A stretch of 16,239 nt of DNA from NCBI GenBank assembly GCA_903837025.1, contig CAILTC010000205.1, positions 1 through 16,239 on the forward strand, written 5' to 3'. Positions 1-6,302 of this stretch are shown here, in pieces; position 1 is the first letter of the stretch, and each line of letters starts with the position of its first letter. Source of the stretch: an uncultured Bacteroidota bacterium. Lineage in GTDB: Bacteria; Bacteroidota; Bacteroidia; Flavobacteriales; Flavobacteriaceae. The position numbers were made by a program, and so were the translations under genes. The notes below the pieces were generated by a model that searched no databases, was not told the DNA's origin, and saw only the letters and a list, made by a program, of their open reading frames with translations.

Positions 1-483
1 CCAGAGAAACTTGAAAAACAGATTGATTTTCTATTAAAAAATAAACTGCCTTTTACTTTTTCCTTCTACGAATGCATTGATGAAGCAGGTAATTCAATGA
101 ATAAAAGAGTTGAAGCGCCGATCAATCTTTCTTATCAACAGTTGTTCTTCTGTAATTATGTTGGCAATCTCACCGGGATTTATGATGTGAATTATTTTGG
201 TAAAATCAGTATTTCTTCCATCCGAAAACGTCAAGATTGGATGCTATGGCTTACGATTCTCAAAAAGACACAAACAGCACAAGCCATTCCGGAAAGTTTA
301 GCTTATTATCGAATAAGAGAAAACTCAATATCGGCCTCAAAATTCGATTTACTCAAGCATAATTTTGCTGTTTACAGGATTTTTCATGGGTTTAATTTGG
401 TTGTTTCCTTAGCGTGTATGACCGTCTTTTTATTCACACAATTAATAATTAAACCACGGTATATCAAGGTAATTAAAGCGTAG
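1..483 (+). CDS. Glycosyltransferase family 2, C-terminal part (5' end outside window)
   Basis: The frame is open from base 1 and ends at the TAG at 481-483, giving the last 160 residues of a longer protein. The stretch with RQDWMLWLTILKK followed by LAYYRIRENSIS is the typical C-terminal part of GT-A fold family 2 transferases, in which an acidic residue in an (R/E)D-x-x-L-W motif acts in catalysis or acceptor binding. These enzymes move a sugar from a nucleotide-sugar donor onto a lipid-linked or growing polysaccharide at the inner face of the membrane. The N-terminal donor-binding domain with its DxD motif is outside the window. The last 30 residues are hydrophobic and end in a basic tail, suggesting membrane association. 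The gene is convergent with the CapK-like gene and overlaps it by 11 bp, and together they suggest the edge of a surface-polysaccharide cluster. The methionine at 97 is internal and not a start. The acceptor and sugar cannot be told. Confidence 0.8.
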   Translation, partial: PEKLEKQIDFLLKNKLPFTFSFYECIDEAGNSMNKRVEAPINLSYQQLFFCNYVGNLTGIYDVNYFGKISISSIRKRQDWMLWLTILKKTQTAQAIPESLAYYRIRENSISASKFDLLKHNFAVYRIFHGFNLVVSLACMTVFLFTQLIIKPRYIKVIKA

Positions 484-1783
484 ATTTAAACTGTTTCAAT
501 TTTCCACTTTTGCTTCGTTCTAAGACATCTTTTCTATTAAATGAAAAAGTCAACCCTTTTTCTAAATAAAGGGCAATTGCATCTTCAATTTTCTTTATTT
601 GTGCCAAATTTAACTCAGTTTCGCTTACATATTCAATCTCAAAAGTATCTATTTTGATTTGCTTTATCACAAACTCTTTTACATTTCCGTCATCTTCAAT
701 AATGCTTTTCGTGACATAATAAAAAGTCAATCCAGGCGATTTTTTCCCACTTGGCAAAAGTGCAGTATCATTCGTCCGACCGATTAATTTTTTTAGTATA
801 GGTTTTTTCAATGTGCTTTTTTCATCCAAAATTCCAATATCGCCTATTTCATATCGAATAAAAGGATGTGCTTTATTATACAAAGAAGTGATAACGATTC
901 GTCCTTCTTTCCCGTAGGGTAAAACATTATTTTCATCATCCAATATTTCTACAAATAGCGTTTCAGAATTGATTTGCCATTCGCCTTCCTGATTTTCGAA
1001 AGCTATTAAATCTAGTTCCGAAGCCCCGTATTCATTGACAACAGGAATGCCAAATTGTTTTTCTAAAAGGATTCTATCGTCTTCAAAAAGCATTTCCGAT
1101 GTAACAACACACACTTTCAAAGAGGGGCAAATTGTTTTTAGAACTCTATTTTTTTGTTCTAAAAATTTGGCAAACAAAACAATCGAACTCGTGTAACCGT
1201 TGATATAATCGAATTTTTTAGATTTAAATTTTTGTAAAAAACCTTCTAAAACCACATCCGATAAATCAAAAATCGGAAACCGAAACCGATTACTAAGAAA
1301 ATCTTTAAAGCGCTCTTTTTTATTCCCTATAAAATCCAACGGAATTCCATAAAAACGAGCTTGATAGGAATGATTAAAATCAATATCAAACCAGCCAAAA
1401 CGATATATATTGGATGCCCAAGTCAAGGCGTGCGAATAGTTGTCTTTGGCAAAAACAAAAGGATCACCGCTTGAACCCGAAGTTTTATTGATGTATACGT
1501 TTTTCGAAGAATACCCTTTTGACAGTCTTTCTTGCAAAGGTTTTTGGAGGTTTTTTTTGTTTAAAATGGGTAAATCATTCCAATTTCCGAAAGATTTTAA
1601 AGCCATTAATTCCTGATAAAAAGGATTATTTTGCAAATGAAAGCGTACAATTTCATTTTTTTTATTTTCAAGGAAAACTTCGTATTCTTTCTCGGAAAGC
1701 GTCACAATTTTACGCAATTCGGCCTTTGCTTTCTTTATTGGAAAACCATTTATTTGTAGTGATAAATCGAAAAGTGGAACCAT
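473..1783 (-). CDS. CapK/PaaK-like adenylate-forming enzyme (phenylacetate-CoA ligase family)
   Basis: This 436-residue protein has the ordered motifs of the ANL adenylating superfamily: phosphate-binding loop TSGSSGDP at residues 101-108, YGASE at 252-256, an aspartate-containing YEIGDIG at 311-317, a hinge-region IGRTND at 334-339, and a C-terminal SGKLKQF near 426-432 that supplies the likely catalytic lysine. Family members activate a carboxylic acid as an acyl-AMP and often pass it to CoA. CapK-type members sit in capsule and O-antigen loci, where they are thought to prepare acyl or amino-acid decorations, so this role is more likely here than phenylacetate catabolism. No other paa catabolic genes surround it. 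There is no signal peptide, so it should be cytoplasmic. The ATG directly follows the TAA of higA with no spacer, implying co-transcription and translational coupling with the toxin-antitoxin pair. Its 3' end overlaps the convergent glycosyltransferase gene. The substrate is unknown. Confidence 0.82.
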   Translation of the reverse strand: MVPLFDLSLQINGFPIKKAKAELRKIVTLSEKEYEVFLENKKNEIVRFHLQNNPFYQELMALKSFGNWNDLPILNKKNLQKPLQERLSKGYSSKNVYINKTSGSSGDPFVFAKDNYSHALTWASNIYRFGWFDIDFNHSYQARFYGIPLDFIGNKKERFKDFLSNRFRFPIFDLSDVVLEGFLQKFKSKKFDYINGYTSSIVLFAKFLEQKNRVLKTICPSLKVCVVTSEMLFEDDRILLEKQFGIPVVNEYGASELDLIAFENQEGEWQINSETLFVEILDDENNVLPYGKEGRIVITSLYNKAHPFIRYEIGDIGILDEKSTLKKPILKKLIGRTNDTALLPSGKKSPGLTFYYVTKSIIEDDGNVKEFVIKQIKIDTFEIEYVSETELNLAQIKKIEDAIALYLEKGLTFSFNRKDVLERSKSGKLKQFKSTL

Positions 1784-2086
1784 TTAAGCTACTTTTTGAA
1801 TGTTAAATCGTTTGATAGACTGCAATTCCTGTCTTTTGTTTTCTGTACCTTCTTCAATGTCAAAATCATCTTGAAGACCCAACCAAAATTTAGCCGAATT
1901 TCCAAAATATTGACTTAATCGCAAAGCGGTATCAGCTGTTATTCTTCGATTACCTTTGATAATTTCAGAAATTCTGGTTTGCGGAATTTTCAAATCTTTA
2001 CACAATCTATAGGAAGTTATTTCTAAAGGAATGAGAAATTCTTCAAGTAAAATTTCACCAGGATGTATGTTTTTTAGCTTTTCCAT
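1784..2086 (-). CDS. higA: HigA-family antitoxin, XRE-type transcriptional regulator
   Basis: The 100-residue protein carries the HigA/VapI signature: HPGEILLEEFL at residues 8-18, a helix-turn-helix at about 21-55 (SYRLCKDLKIPQTRISEIIKG), and FWLGLQ near 67-72. In this family the antitoxin binds and neutralises HigB and, alone or with HigB, represses its own operon by binding a palindrome at the promoter. Here it follows the toxin gene by 11 bp, the inverted order (toxin first) that is characteristic of higBA. Its stop TAA is immediately followed by the ATG of the CapK-like gene. A palindrome upstream of higB (2382-2405) is a plausible target. The acidic tail after the helix-turn-helix (DDFDIEEGTENKRQ) follows the domain that usually dimerises. 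Length and all motifs are normal, so the antitoxin looks intact. Confidence 0.92.
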   Translation of the reverse strand: MEKLKNIHPGEILLEEFLIPLEITSYRLCKDLKIPQTRISEIIKGNRRITADTALRLSQYFGNSAKFWLGLQDDFDIEEGTENKRQELQSIKRFNIQKVA

Positions 2087-2097
2087 AGTTTTAGTTT

Positions 2098-2379
2098 TTA
2101 ATGATAATCAACAATTTCGACATTCGTTGCGTTTGCATTTTCCCAAATAAAAATAATACACCATTGGTTGTTAATTCGAATGCTGTAGTACTCTTTCAGG
2201 TTCCCACTTAATTTTTCTAATCTATTGGAAGGAGGAATTATTAAATCGCCTAAATCTAGAGAGTTATGGAGCATTCTCAGTTTTCTTCGGGCAATTTGTT
2301 GTATTTCTACAGAAGGCTTTTTTTCAATAATTCCGTTCCAAATTTTTTCTGTTTCTTTTGATCCAAATGAAATTATCAT
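2098..2379 (-). CDS. higB: HigB-family toxin, RelE/ParE-superfamily mRNA interferase
   Basis: This 93-residue protein matches the HigB form of the RelE fold. It has the PPSNRLEKLSGNLKEYYSIRINNQWCIIF block at residues 49-77 (conserved pattern PPxNRLExLxG followed by xSIRINxQWRIxF) and ends in VEIVDYH with a C-terminal histidine. HigB toxins cut mRNA on the translating ribosome and are inhibited by HigA. The conserved arginine, lysine and terminal histidine expected for the active surface are present. One variation is cysteine 74 where arginine is most common after INxQW. The gene is full length with no frameshift, so the module looks active. It is the first gene of a minus-strand operon higB-higA-capK-like, preceded by a TTG-N20-TACTTTTG promoter. 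The real transcript start is probably only about 15 nt upstream of the ATG. Confidence 0.92.
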   Translation of the reverse strand: MIISFGSKETEKIWNGIIEKKPSVEIQQIARRKLRMLHNSLDLGDLIIPPSNRLEKLSGNLKEYYSIRINNQWCIIFIWENANATNVEIVDYH

Positions 2380-2381
2380 AC

Positions 2382-2405
2382 CTTTTGCGTTACTAACGTC
2401 AAAAG
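2382..2405. promoter_or_regulatory. Candidate HigA operator palindrome over the higBA transcription start
   Basis: The left arm CTTTTGCGTTA (2382-2392) and right arm TAACG(T)CAAAAG (2394-2405) are inverted repeats around C2393, with one extra T in the right arm. The inner 11 bp, CGTTA-C-TAACG, are a perfect palindrome. The site overlaps the 3' half of the minus-strand -7 box (2400-2407) and the predicted start point of higBA, exactly where an autorepressor would act. HigA proteins are known to bind short palindromes with TTAAC-like half-sites. Assignment to HigA is inference from position. Confidence 0.5.
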
Positions 2406-2430
2406 TAAGTAAAAAAAATTATTATTTCAA
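2400..2430 (-). promoter_or_regulatory. Promoter of the higB-higA-capK-like operon
   Basis: Read on the minus strand, TTG (2430-2428) is followed after 20 nt by TACTTTTG (2407-2400), an exact match to the Bacteroidetes -7 consensus TAnnTTTG with permitted spacing. Transcription would start near 2393, leaving a leader of about 15 nt before the higB ATG. The element sits back-to-back with the purD promoter region, and its -33 part lies where the purD -33 would be expected. Confidence 0.55.
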
Positions 2431-2442
2431 GTTAAAACAGAC

Positions 2443-2450
2443 TATTTTTG
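2443..2450 (+). promoter_or_regulatory. -7 promoter element of purD
   Basis: TATTTTTG matches TAnnTTTG exactly and lies 24 bp before the purD ATG. No clear TTG is present at the expected -33 distance (about 2420-2426), so only the -7 half is well supported. The final TTG of this box is in frame with purD and could be mistaken for its start codon. Confidence 0.45.
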
Positions 2451-2474
2451 CGGTTCATAACTAATAACTACACC

Positions 2475-3749
2475 ATGACAATTTTACTATTGGGTTCAGG
2501 AGGAAGAGAACATGCTTTTGCTTGGAAAATGATTCAAAGTCCACTTTGCGACAAACTATTTGTAGCTCCGGGAAATGCCGGAACTGCTTCAATAGCCCAT
2601 AATGTTGACATTAGCCCAACGGATTTTGATGCATTAAAAGCATTTGTTCTTCAGGAAAAAGTGGCAATGGTAGTTGTTGGTCCCGAAGATCCATTGGTAA
2701 AAGGGATTTTCGATTTCTTTAAAAATGACGAAAATTTAAAAGATATTCCGGTTATTGGTCCATCTAAACTTGGAGCACAACTTGAAGGAAGTAAAGAATT
2801 TGCTAAAGAATTCTTGATGAAACATAATATTCCAACTGCAGCTTATGATAGTTTTACTGCCGAAACTGTAGAAAAAGGATGTGATTTTCTTGAAACTTTA
2901 CAACCTCCGTATGTTTTAAAAGCAGACGGATTGGCAGCAGGTAAAGGAGTTTTGATTATTCATGATTTGGCGGAAGCCAAGGACGAATTAAGAAATATGT
3001 TGGTGCACGAAAAATTTGGTGCAGCAAGTTCAAAAGTGGTAATTGAAGAATTTCTTGACGGAATCGAATTAAGTTGTTTCGTTCTGACTGACGGGAAAAA
3101 CTATAAAATATTACCAACGGCCAAAGATTACAAACGCATTGGCGAAGGCGACACCGGATTGAATACAGGTGGAATGGGAGCAGTTTCTCCGGTTCCTTAT
3201 GTTGACGCTGTTTTGATGGAAAAAATTGAAACTCGCATTGTAAAACCAACAATTGAAGGTTTTCAGAAAGACGGAATCGAATACAAAGGATTTGTTTTTA
3301 TTGGTTTGATTAACGTAAATAACGAACCAATCGTGATTGAGTACAACGTGAGAATGGGCGATCCTGAAACCGAAGTTGTCGTTCCAAGATTAAAAACAGA
3401 CTTGGTAGAATTATTTTTGGCTACAGCCAATGAAAAACTTGACGAAATTTCACTAGAAGTTGATGAAAGAAGCGCCACAACAATAATGGTTGTTTCTGGT
3501 GGTTATCCGGAAGATTTTGAGAAAGGAAAAGTGATCACAGGATTAGAAAATATTTCCGATTCTATCGTTTTTCACGCAGGAACAAAACTAGATAACGGGA
3601 ATGTGGTTTCAAACGGAGGAAGAGTTTTGGCAGTGACTTCTTATGGAAATGATTTTCAAGAGGCCATAAAAAAATCTTATCAAAACATAGAAAAACTAAA
3701 TTTTGATAAGATGTATTTTAGAAAAGATATTGGCTTCGACTTACTTTAA
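2475..3749 (+). CDS. purD: Phosphoribosylamine--glycine ligase (GAR synthetase)
   Basis: PurD joins glycine to 5-phosphoribosylamine with ATP, the second step of de novo purine synthesis, in the cytoplasm. The 424-residue length fits the family. Visible landmarks are the N-terminal nucleotide-like fold with LLLGSGGREHA at residues 4-14, GPSKLGAQLEGSK at 95-107, the ATP-grasp glycine-rich segment VLKADGLAAGKG at 147-158, DYKRIGEGDTGLNTGGMG at 218-235, and the metal-binding EYNVRMGDPETE at 289-300. The ATG at 2475 gives the canonical short N-terminus, and the in-frame TTG at 2448 belongs to the -7 promoter box and is rejected as a start. The gene stands alone, not in a pur cluster, and is divergent from higBA across a 95-bp shared control region. 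Its 3' end overlaps the convergent small membrane protein gene by 9 bp. Confidence 0.97.
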   Translation: MTILLLGSGGREHAFAWKMIQSPLCDKLFVAPGNAGTASIAHNVDISPTDFDALKAFVLQEKVAMVVVGPEDPLVKGIFDFFKNDENLKDIPVIGPSKLGAQLEGSKEFAKEFLMKHNIPTAAYDSFTAETVEKGCDFLETLQPPYVLKADGLAAGKGVLIIHDLAEAKDELRNMLVHEKFGAASSKVVIEEFLDGIELSCFVLTDGKNYKILPTAKDYKRIGEGDTGLNTGGMGAVSPVPYVDAVLMEKIETRIVKPTIEGFQKDGIEYKGFVFIGLINVNNEPIVIEYNVRMGDPETEVVVPRLKTDLVELFLATANEKLDEISLEVDERSATTIMVVSGGYPEDFEKGKVITGLENISDSIVFHAGTKLDNGNVVSNGGRVLAVTSYGNDFQEAIKKSYQNIEKLNFDKMYFRKDIGFDLL

Positions 3750-3971
3750 GAAAGAATGAGCCGTTGTATCTTGGTTTTCTTCACCGTTATTTTCTTGTAT
3801 AATCAATTGTTTACACCAATAAACGATAGCAGCAGCACAGATAATCATAAAAATCCAGTTGATTGCATTTGCAGCAAACCAGCTTTTAAGCTCTAGCGCT
3901 CTTAGAAAATTGTGTAGTGCGAAAAAAATGTTTTCAAATAACCATTGAATTCCATCAAAAAATGTTTTCAT
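3741..3971 (-). CDS. Small membrane protein, DUF6341-like (Flavobacteriia-specific)
   Basis: This 76-residue protein has an amphipathic N-terminus (FFDGIQWLFENIFFALHNFLRALE), a conserved-looking ELKSWFAANAINWIF block at 27-41, and one clear membrane helix at about 37-52 (INWIFMIICAAAIVYW), ending in an acidic tail. The pattern agrees with my memory of a short family in Flavobacteriia called DUF6341, members of which are sometimes mislabelled as uracil phosphoribosyltransferase because upp is a near neighbour, as it is here. It has none of the uracil phosphoribosyltransferase motifs. The function is unknown. It is divergent from the DUF6427-like gene with a 48-bp gap and has a near-ideal promoter. 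Its stop codon lies inside the 3' end of purD (9-bp overlap). Confidence 0.72.
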   Translation of the reverse strand: MKTFFDGIQWLFENIFFALHNFLRALELKSWFAANAINWIFMIICAAAIVYWCKQLIIQENNGEENQDTTAHSFLK

Positions 3972-3999
3972 CTTTGTACAAGTATTATATTTACAGTCA

Positions 4000-4029
4000 C
4001 AAAAGTATAAAATATCCTTATGATAACAA
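4000..4029 (-). promoter_or_regulatory. Promoter of the DUF6341-like gene
   Basis: On the minus strand, TTG (4029-4027), a 19-nt spacer and TACTTTTG (4007-4000) give the exact consensus and the commonest spacing of Bacteroidetes primary-sigma promoters. The -7 octamer is identical to that of higBA. The predicted start near 3993 leaves about a 20-nt leader. The promoter straddles the start codon of the divergent DUF6427-like gene (ATG at 4020), so the two genes may interfere with each other's expression. Confidence 0.55.
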
Positions 4030-4949
4030 GTGTTTTTAAAAAATACACACCAATAAATTTAATTTTTGTTATAATTTTATTACTGGTTTTCTTTTTAATC
4101 TATCAATTTCAAGATTTGTCTTGGACAAATTCGGCTATTTCAATTTTAAAAAAAACGGCACTATTCTTCATTTTGCTTGGATCTGTTTTTCTAACAGATT
4201 TTATTGTAAAGAAAAATGGAATGTGCAAAGACAGTACCTACACAATATTTTTCTTTTTTTTATTTTTCCTTTTTTTTCCTTCGGTACTTAATAACACAAA
4301 CTTAATTGTTTCTAATTTATTTGTTTTGTTAGCCCTTCGTAGATTAGTTTCTCTGCAATCGTTAAAAGCTTCCAAAGAGAAAATTTTCGATGCTTCATTG
4401 TGGATTTTTCTGGCATCATTATTCTATTTTTGGAGTATTCTGTTTATAATACTAGTTTTTATTTCTATAATTTTTCATGTCGCAAGGGATTATAGAAACT
4501 GGGTATTGCCTTTTATTGCTTTTTTTGTTGCGGGTATAATCTCTGTATTTTTTTCGATGATTTTATATAATAATGCTTTTGGATTCATAAATACAAATGT
4601 AGTTATGAATTTTAAAATCGACTATTTTAAAAATAATTATCAAAATATGGCATTGTCAATTTACGCGACTGTTGTTTTATTTTTTGTTGTTTCTATGTTT
4701 ATTTCATTGTCAAATAAACCCCAAGTTTTACATACTTCATTCAAAAAAATTATCGGCTTCTTTTTTATTGGAGTTTTGATTTTTGTAGTTTCTTCTAATA
4801 AAAGCAATGATTTATTGTTGTTTACCATGGCACCATTATCAATAATGGCAACAAGTCACATTGAGACAAAACAACTTAAATTAAAACAAGAAATGGTTCT
4901 ATTTGTGCTTATCGCCTGTAGTTTGTTTGCATTTTTCTCTCAATTATAA
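4020..4949 (+). CDS. Polytopic membrane protein, DUF6427-like
   Basis: The protein has 309 residues, almost entirely hydrophobic and phenylalanine-rich, with about nine to eleven membrane segments. The clearest are near 11-29, 44-60, 73-89, 124-154, 161-183, 212-230, 241-258 and 291-306. A conserved-looking loop LALRRLVSLQSLKASKEKIFDASLW (about 104-128) separates the halves. I recall this type of protein as DUF6427 in Flavobacteriia, usually next to the DUF6341 gene and upp, which matches the layout here. No transporter or enzyme motif is visible and no function is assigned in my knowledge. The ATG gives a short basic N-terminus before the first helix. A possible weak promoter, TTG (3945-3947)-N21-CATCTTTG (3969-3976), precedes it. 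Its stop TAA shares the palindrome TTATAA (4944-4949) with the convergent upp stop. Confidence 0.7.
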   Translation: MITSVFKKYTPINLIFVIILLLVFFLIYQFQDLSWTNSAISILKKTALFFILLGSVFLTDFIVKKNGMCKDSTYTIFFFFLFFLFFPSVLNNTNLIVSNLFVLLALRRLVSLQSLKASKEKIFDASLWIFLASLFYFWSILFIILVFISIIFHVARDYRNWVLPFIAFFVAGIISVFFSMILYNNAFGFINTNVVMNFKIDYFKNNYQNMALSIYATVVLFFVVSMFISLSNKPQVLHTSFKKIIGFFFIGVLIFVVSSNKSNDLLLFTMAPLSIMATSHIETKQLKLKQEMVLFVLIACSLFAFFSQL

Positions 4950-5597
4950 TTTATTTCCATAGGCCAAATCACCAGCATCGCCCAATCCTGGAACGATGTA
5001 TTTCTTGTCATTTAATTTTTCGTCTAAAGTGGCCACCCATAGATGACAGGAATCTGGCAAATGTTCCTCAAGATAGGCAATGCCTTCTGGAGCAGCAATA
5101 ATTACGGCGATATGAATTTCTTTTGGTAAACCTTTTTGCATTAGTTTATTAAAAACGGCCACCATTGATTGTCCAGTGGCAAGCATAGGATCAATCAAGA
5201 GCAAAGTCTTATTTTCGATATTAGGAACCGCTTGATATTCGACTAAAATATCAAAATAGTCATCCTTGTTGGGATGATGTCTGTAAGCCGAAACAAAACC
5301 ATTTTCGGCGCTATCAAAATAATTTAAAAAACCCAAATGCAGCGGCAATCCAGCGCGAAGAATAGAACATAAAACCAATTGGTCTTCTATTTCAGTGGTT
5401 TTTTTGATACCAATCGGAGTTTGAATAGCTACATTTCTATACTGTAAATCTTTGCTTAATTCATAAGCCATTATTTCGCCAATACGTTCGATATTTCTTC
5501 GAAAACGCATGCTGTCGTGCTGAATAGTTACATTTCTAATTTGGCCTAGAAAATGATTGAGAATGCTATTTTCCTCCGATAAATAATGTGTTTTCAT
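4944..5597 (-). CDS. upp: Uracil phosphoribosyltransferase
   Basis: This cytoplasmic salvage enzyme makes UMP from uracil and PRPP. The 217-residue length fits the family. The PRPP-binding loop reads LLIDPMLATGQS at residues 133-144, and the uracil-binding C-terminus reads YIVPGLGDAGDLAYG at 200-214. SILRAGLPLHLG at 78-89 is the usual N-terminal core block. The ATG is preceded by an 85-bp region shared with the DUF4254 gene. Minus-strand near-matches to the -7 box (TACTTTTA at 5649-5642, TACTTTTT at 5658-5651) lie there, but no good -33 partner does. The 3' end overlaps the DUF6427-like gene by 6 bp, so both stop codons are read from one 6-bp palindrome. There is no adjacent uracil permease gene. 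Confidence 0.96.
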   Translation of the reverse strand: MKTHYLSEENSILNHFLGQIRNVTIQHDSMRFRRNIERIGEIMAYELSKDLQYRNVAIQTPIGIKKTTEIEDQLVLCSILRAGLPLHLGFLNYFDSAENGFVSAYRHHPNKDDYFDILVEYQAVPNIENKTLLLIDPMLATGQSMVAVFNKLMQKGLPKEIHIAVIIAAPEGIAYLEEHLPDSCHLWVATLDEKLNDKKYIVPGLGDAGDLAYGNKL

Positions 5598-5656
5598 ATT
5601 TTAATTTTTGAGATTAAACTTCCAACTATTTTAGTAGACAATAAAAGTATAAAAAG

Positions 5657-5664
5657 TATCTTTG
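5657..5664 (+). promoter_or_regulatory. -7 promoter element of the DUF4254-GT9 operon
   Basis: TATCTTTG matches TAnnTTTG exactly, 18 bp before the ATG of the DUF4254 gene, so the leader would be only about 10 nt. No TTG lies at -33 (the sequence there reads TTTTAGTAG). The TTG inside the box is in frame with the downstream gene but should not be read as its start. Confidence 0.45.
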
Positions 5665-5682
5665 TCTTTTAAAATAAAAGAT

Positions 5683-6285
5683 ATGTTTTCTAAATTAGCT
5701 TATTCCGTATTCGAACAAAGTATTCAAGATTATCATTTGTTTGATAATGTAGACCAACCTATAAATAATCCTTTTCCGAAGGAGAAAATTGAGCATTTAT
5801 TGTATCTAAAAAACTGGATTGACACCGTTCAATGGCATTTTGAAGATATTATTCGGGATCCCAATATTGATCCTGTTGCGGCATTAACTTTGAAAAGAAG
5901 AATCGATGCTTCTAATCAAGAACGTACCGATATGGTAGAATATATTGATGGCTATTTTATTCAAAAATATGCTCATGTTGCCGTGAAAGAGAATGCAAAA
6001 ATCAATTCGGAAAGTCCTGCTTGGGCCTTTGACAGATTGTCTATTTTAGCTTTGAAAATTCATCACATGAATGAAGAAGCTACTCGTGCAGACGCTTCGC
6101 AAGATCATAGAGATAAATGCCAAGCTAAATTAAATGTTTTATTGGAACAAAGAACCGATTTGTCAACCGCTATCGAAGATTTGTTGAAAGACATTGAAAA
6201 TGGAGATAAATTTATGAAAGCGTACAAACAAATGAAAATGTACAATGACGATGATTTGAATCCGGTTTTGTACCAGAATAAGTAA
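5683..6285 (+). CDS. DUF4254 family protein
   Basis: This soluble, largely helical 200-residue protein resembles the DUF4254 family found in Bacteroidetes and some other Gram-negative phyla. Typical blocks seen are LLYLKNWIDTVQWHFEDIIRDPNID near residues 38-62, LKRRIDASNQERTDMVEYID near 69-88, and SPAWAFDRLSILALKIHHMNEEATR near 111-136. The family has no established biochemical function that I know of. It often sits beside glycosyltransferase family 9 genes, as here, where the next gene starts 17 nt downstream in the same operon, so a role in making or modifying a surface glycan is a reasonable inference. There is no signal peptide or membrane segment. The start is the ATG at 5683, because the upstream TTG at 5662 lies inside the promoter -7 box. 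Confidence 0.8.
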   Translation: MFSKLAYSVFEQSIQDYHLFDNVDQPINNPFPKEKIEHLLYLKNWIDTVQWHFEDIIRDPNIDPVAALTLKRRIDASNQERTDMVEYIDGYFIQKYAHVAVKENAKINSESPAWAFDRLSILALKIHHMNEEATRADASQDHRDKCQAKLNVLLEQRTDLSTAIEDLLKDIENGDKFMKAYKQMKMYNDDDLNPVLYQNK

Positions 6286-6302
6286 TAATTTTCAAATTAA
6301 AT

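Noticed and set aside
473..1783. Phenylacetate degradation locus (CapK/PaaK-like plus PaaE-like genes)
   Set aside because: The two genes are 6 kb apart with unrelated genes between, and no paaA-D, paaG, paaJ or paaZ is present. The CapK context is polysaccharide-like.
2448..2474. Extended purD starting at TTG 2448
   Set aside because: The TTG is the end of an exact -7 box (TATTTTTG), and the extra residues are absent from normal PurD N-termini. The ATG at 2475 fits the family.
2956..3478. Minus-strand frames of 71-98 codons inside purD
   Set aside because: They are shadows of a well-recognised coding region with low-complexity or unlikely translations. The same holds for opposite-strand frames inside the GT9, sprE and ABC ATPase genes.
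3741..3971. Calling the small membrane protein a uracil phosphoribosyltransferase
   Set aside because: It lacks the PRPP loop and the GDAGDLAYG motif. The true upp gene is at 4944-5597.
4250..4278. Two runs of eight T in the DUF6427-like gene as a phase-variation switch
   Set aside because: The runs encode phenylalanine-rich membrane helices in a very AT-rich gene, and the frame is intact. Nothing points to a switch beyond base composition.
5662..5682. Extended DUF4254 protein starting at TTG 5662
   Set aside because: The TTG lies in the -7 box TATCTTTG, so it would not be in the transcript. The ATG follows at 5683.
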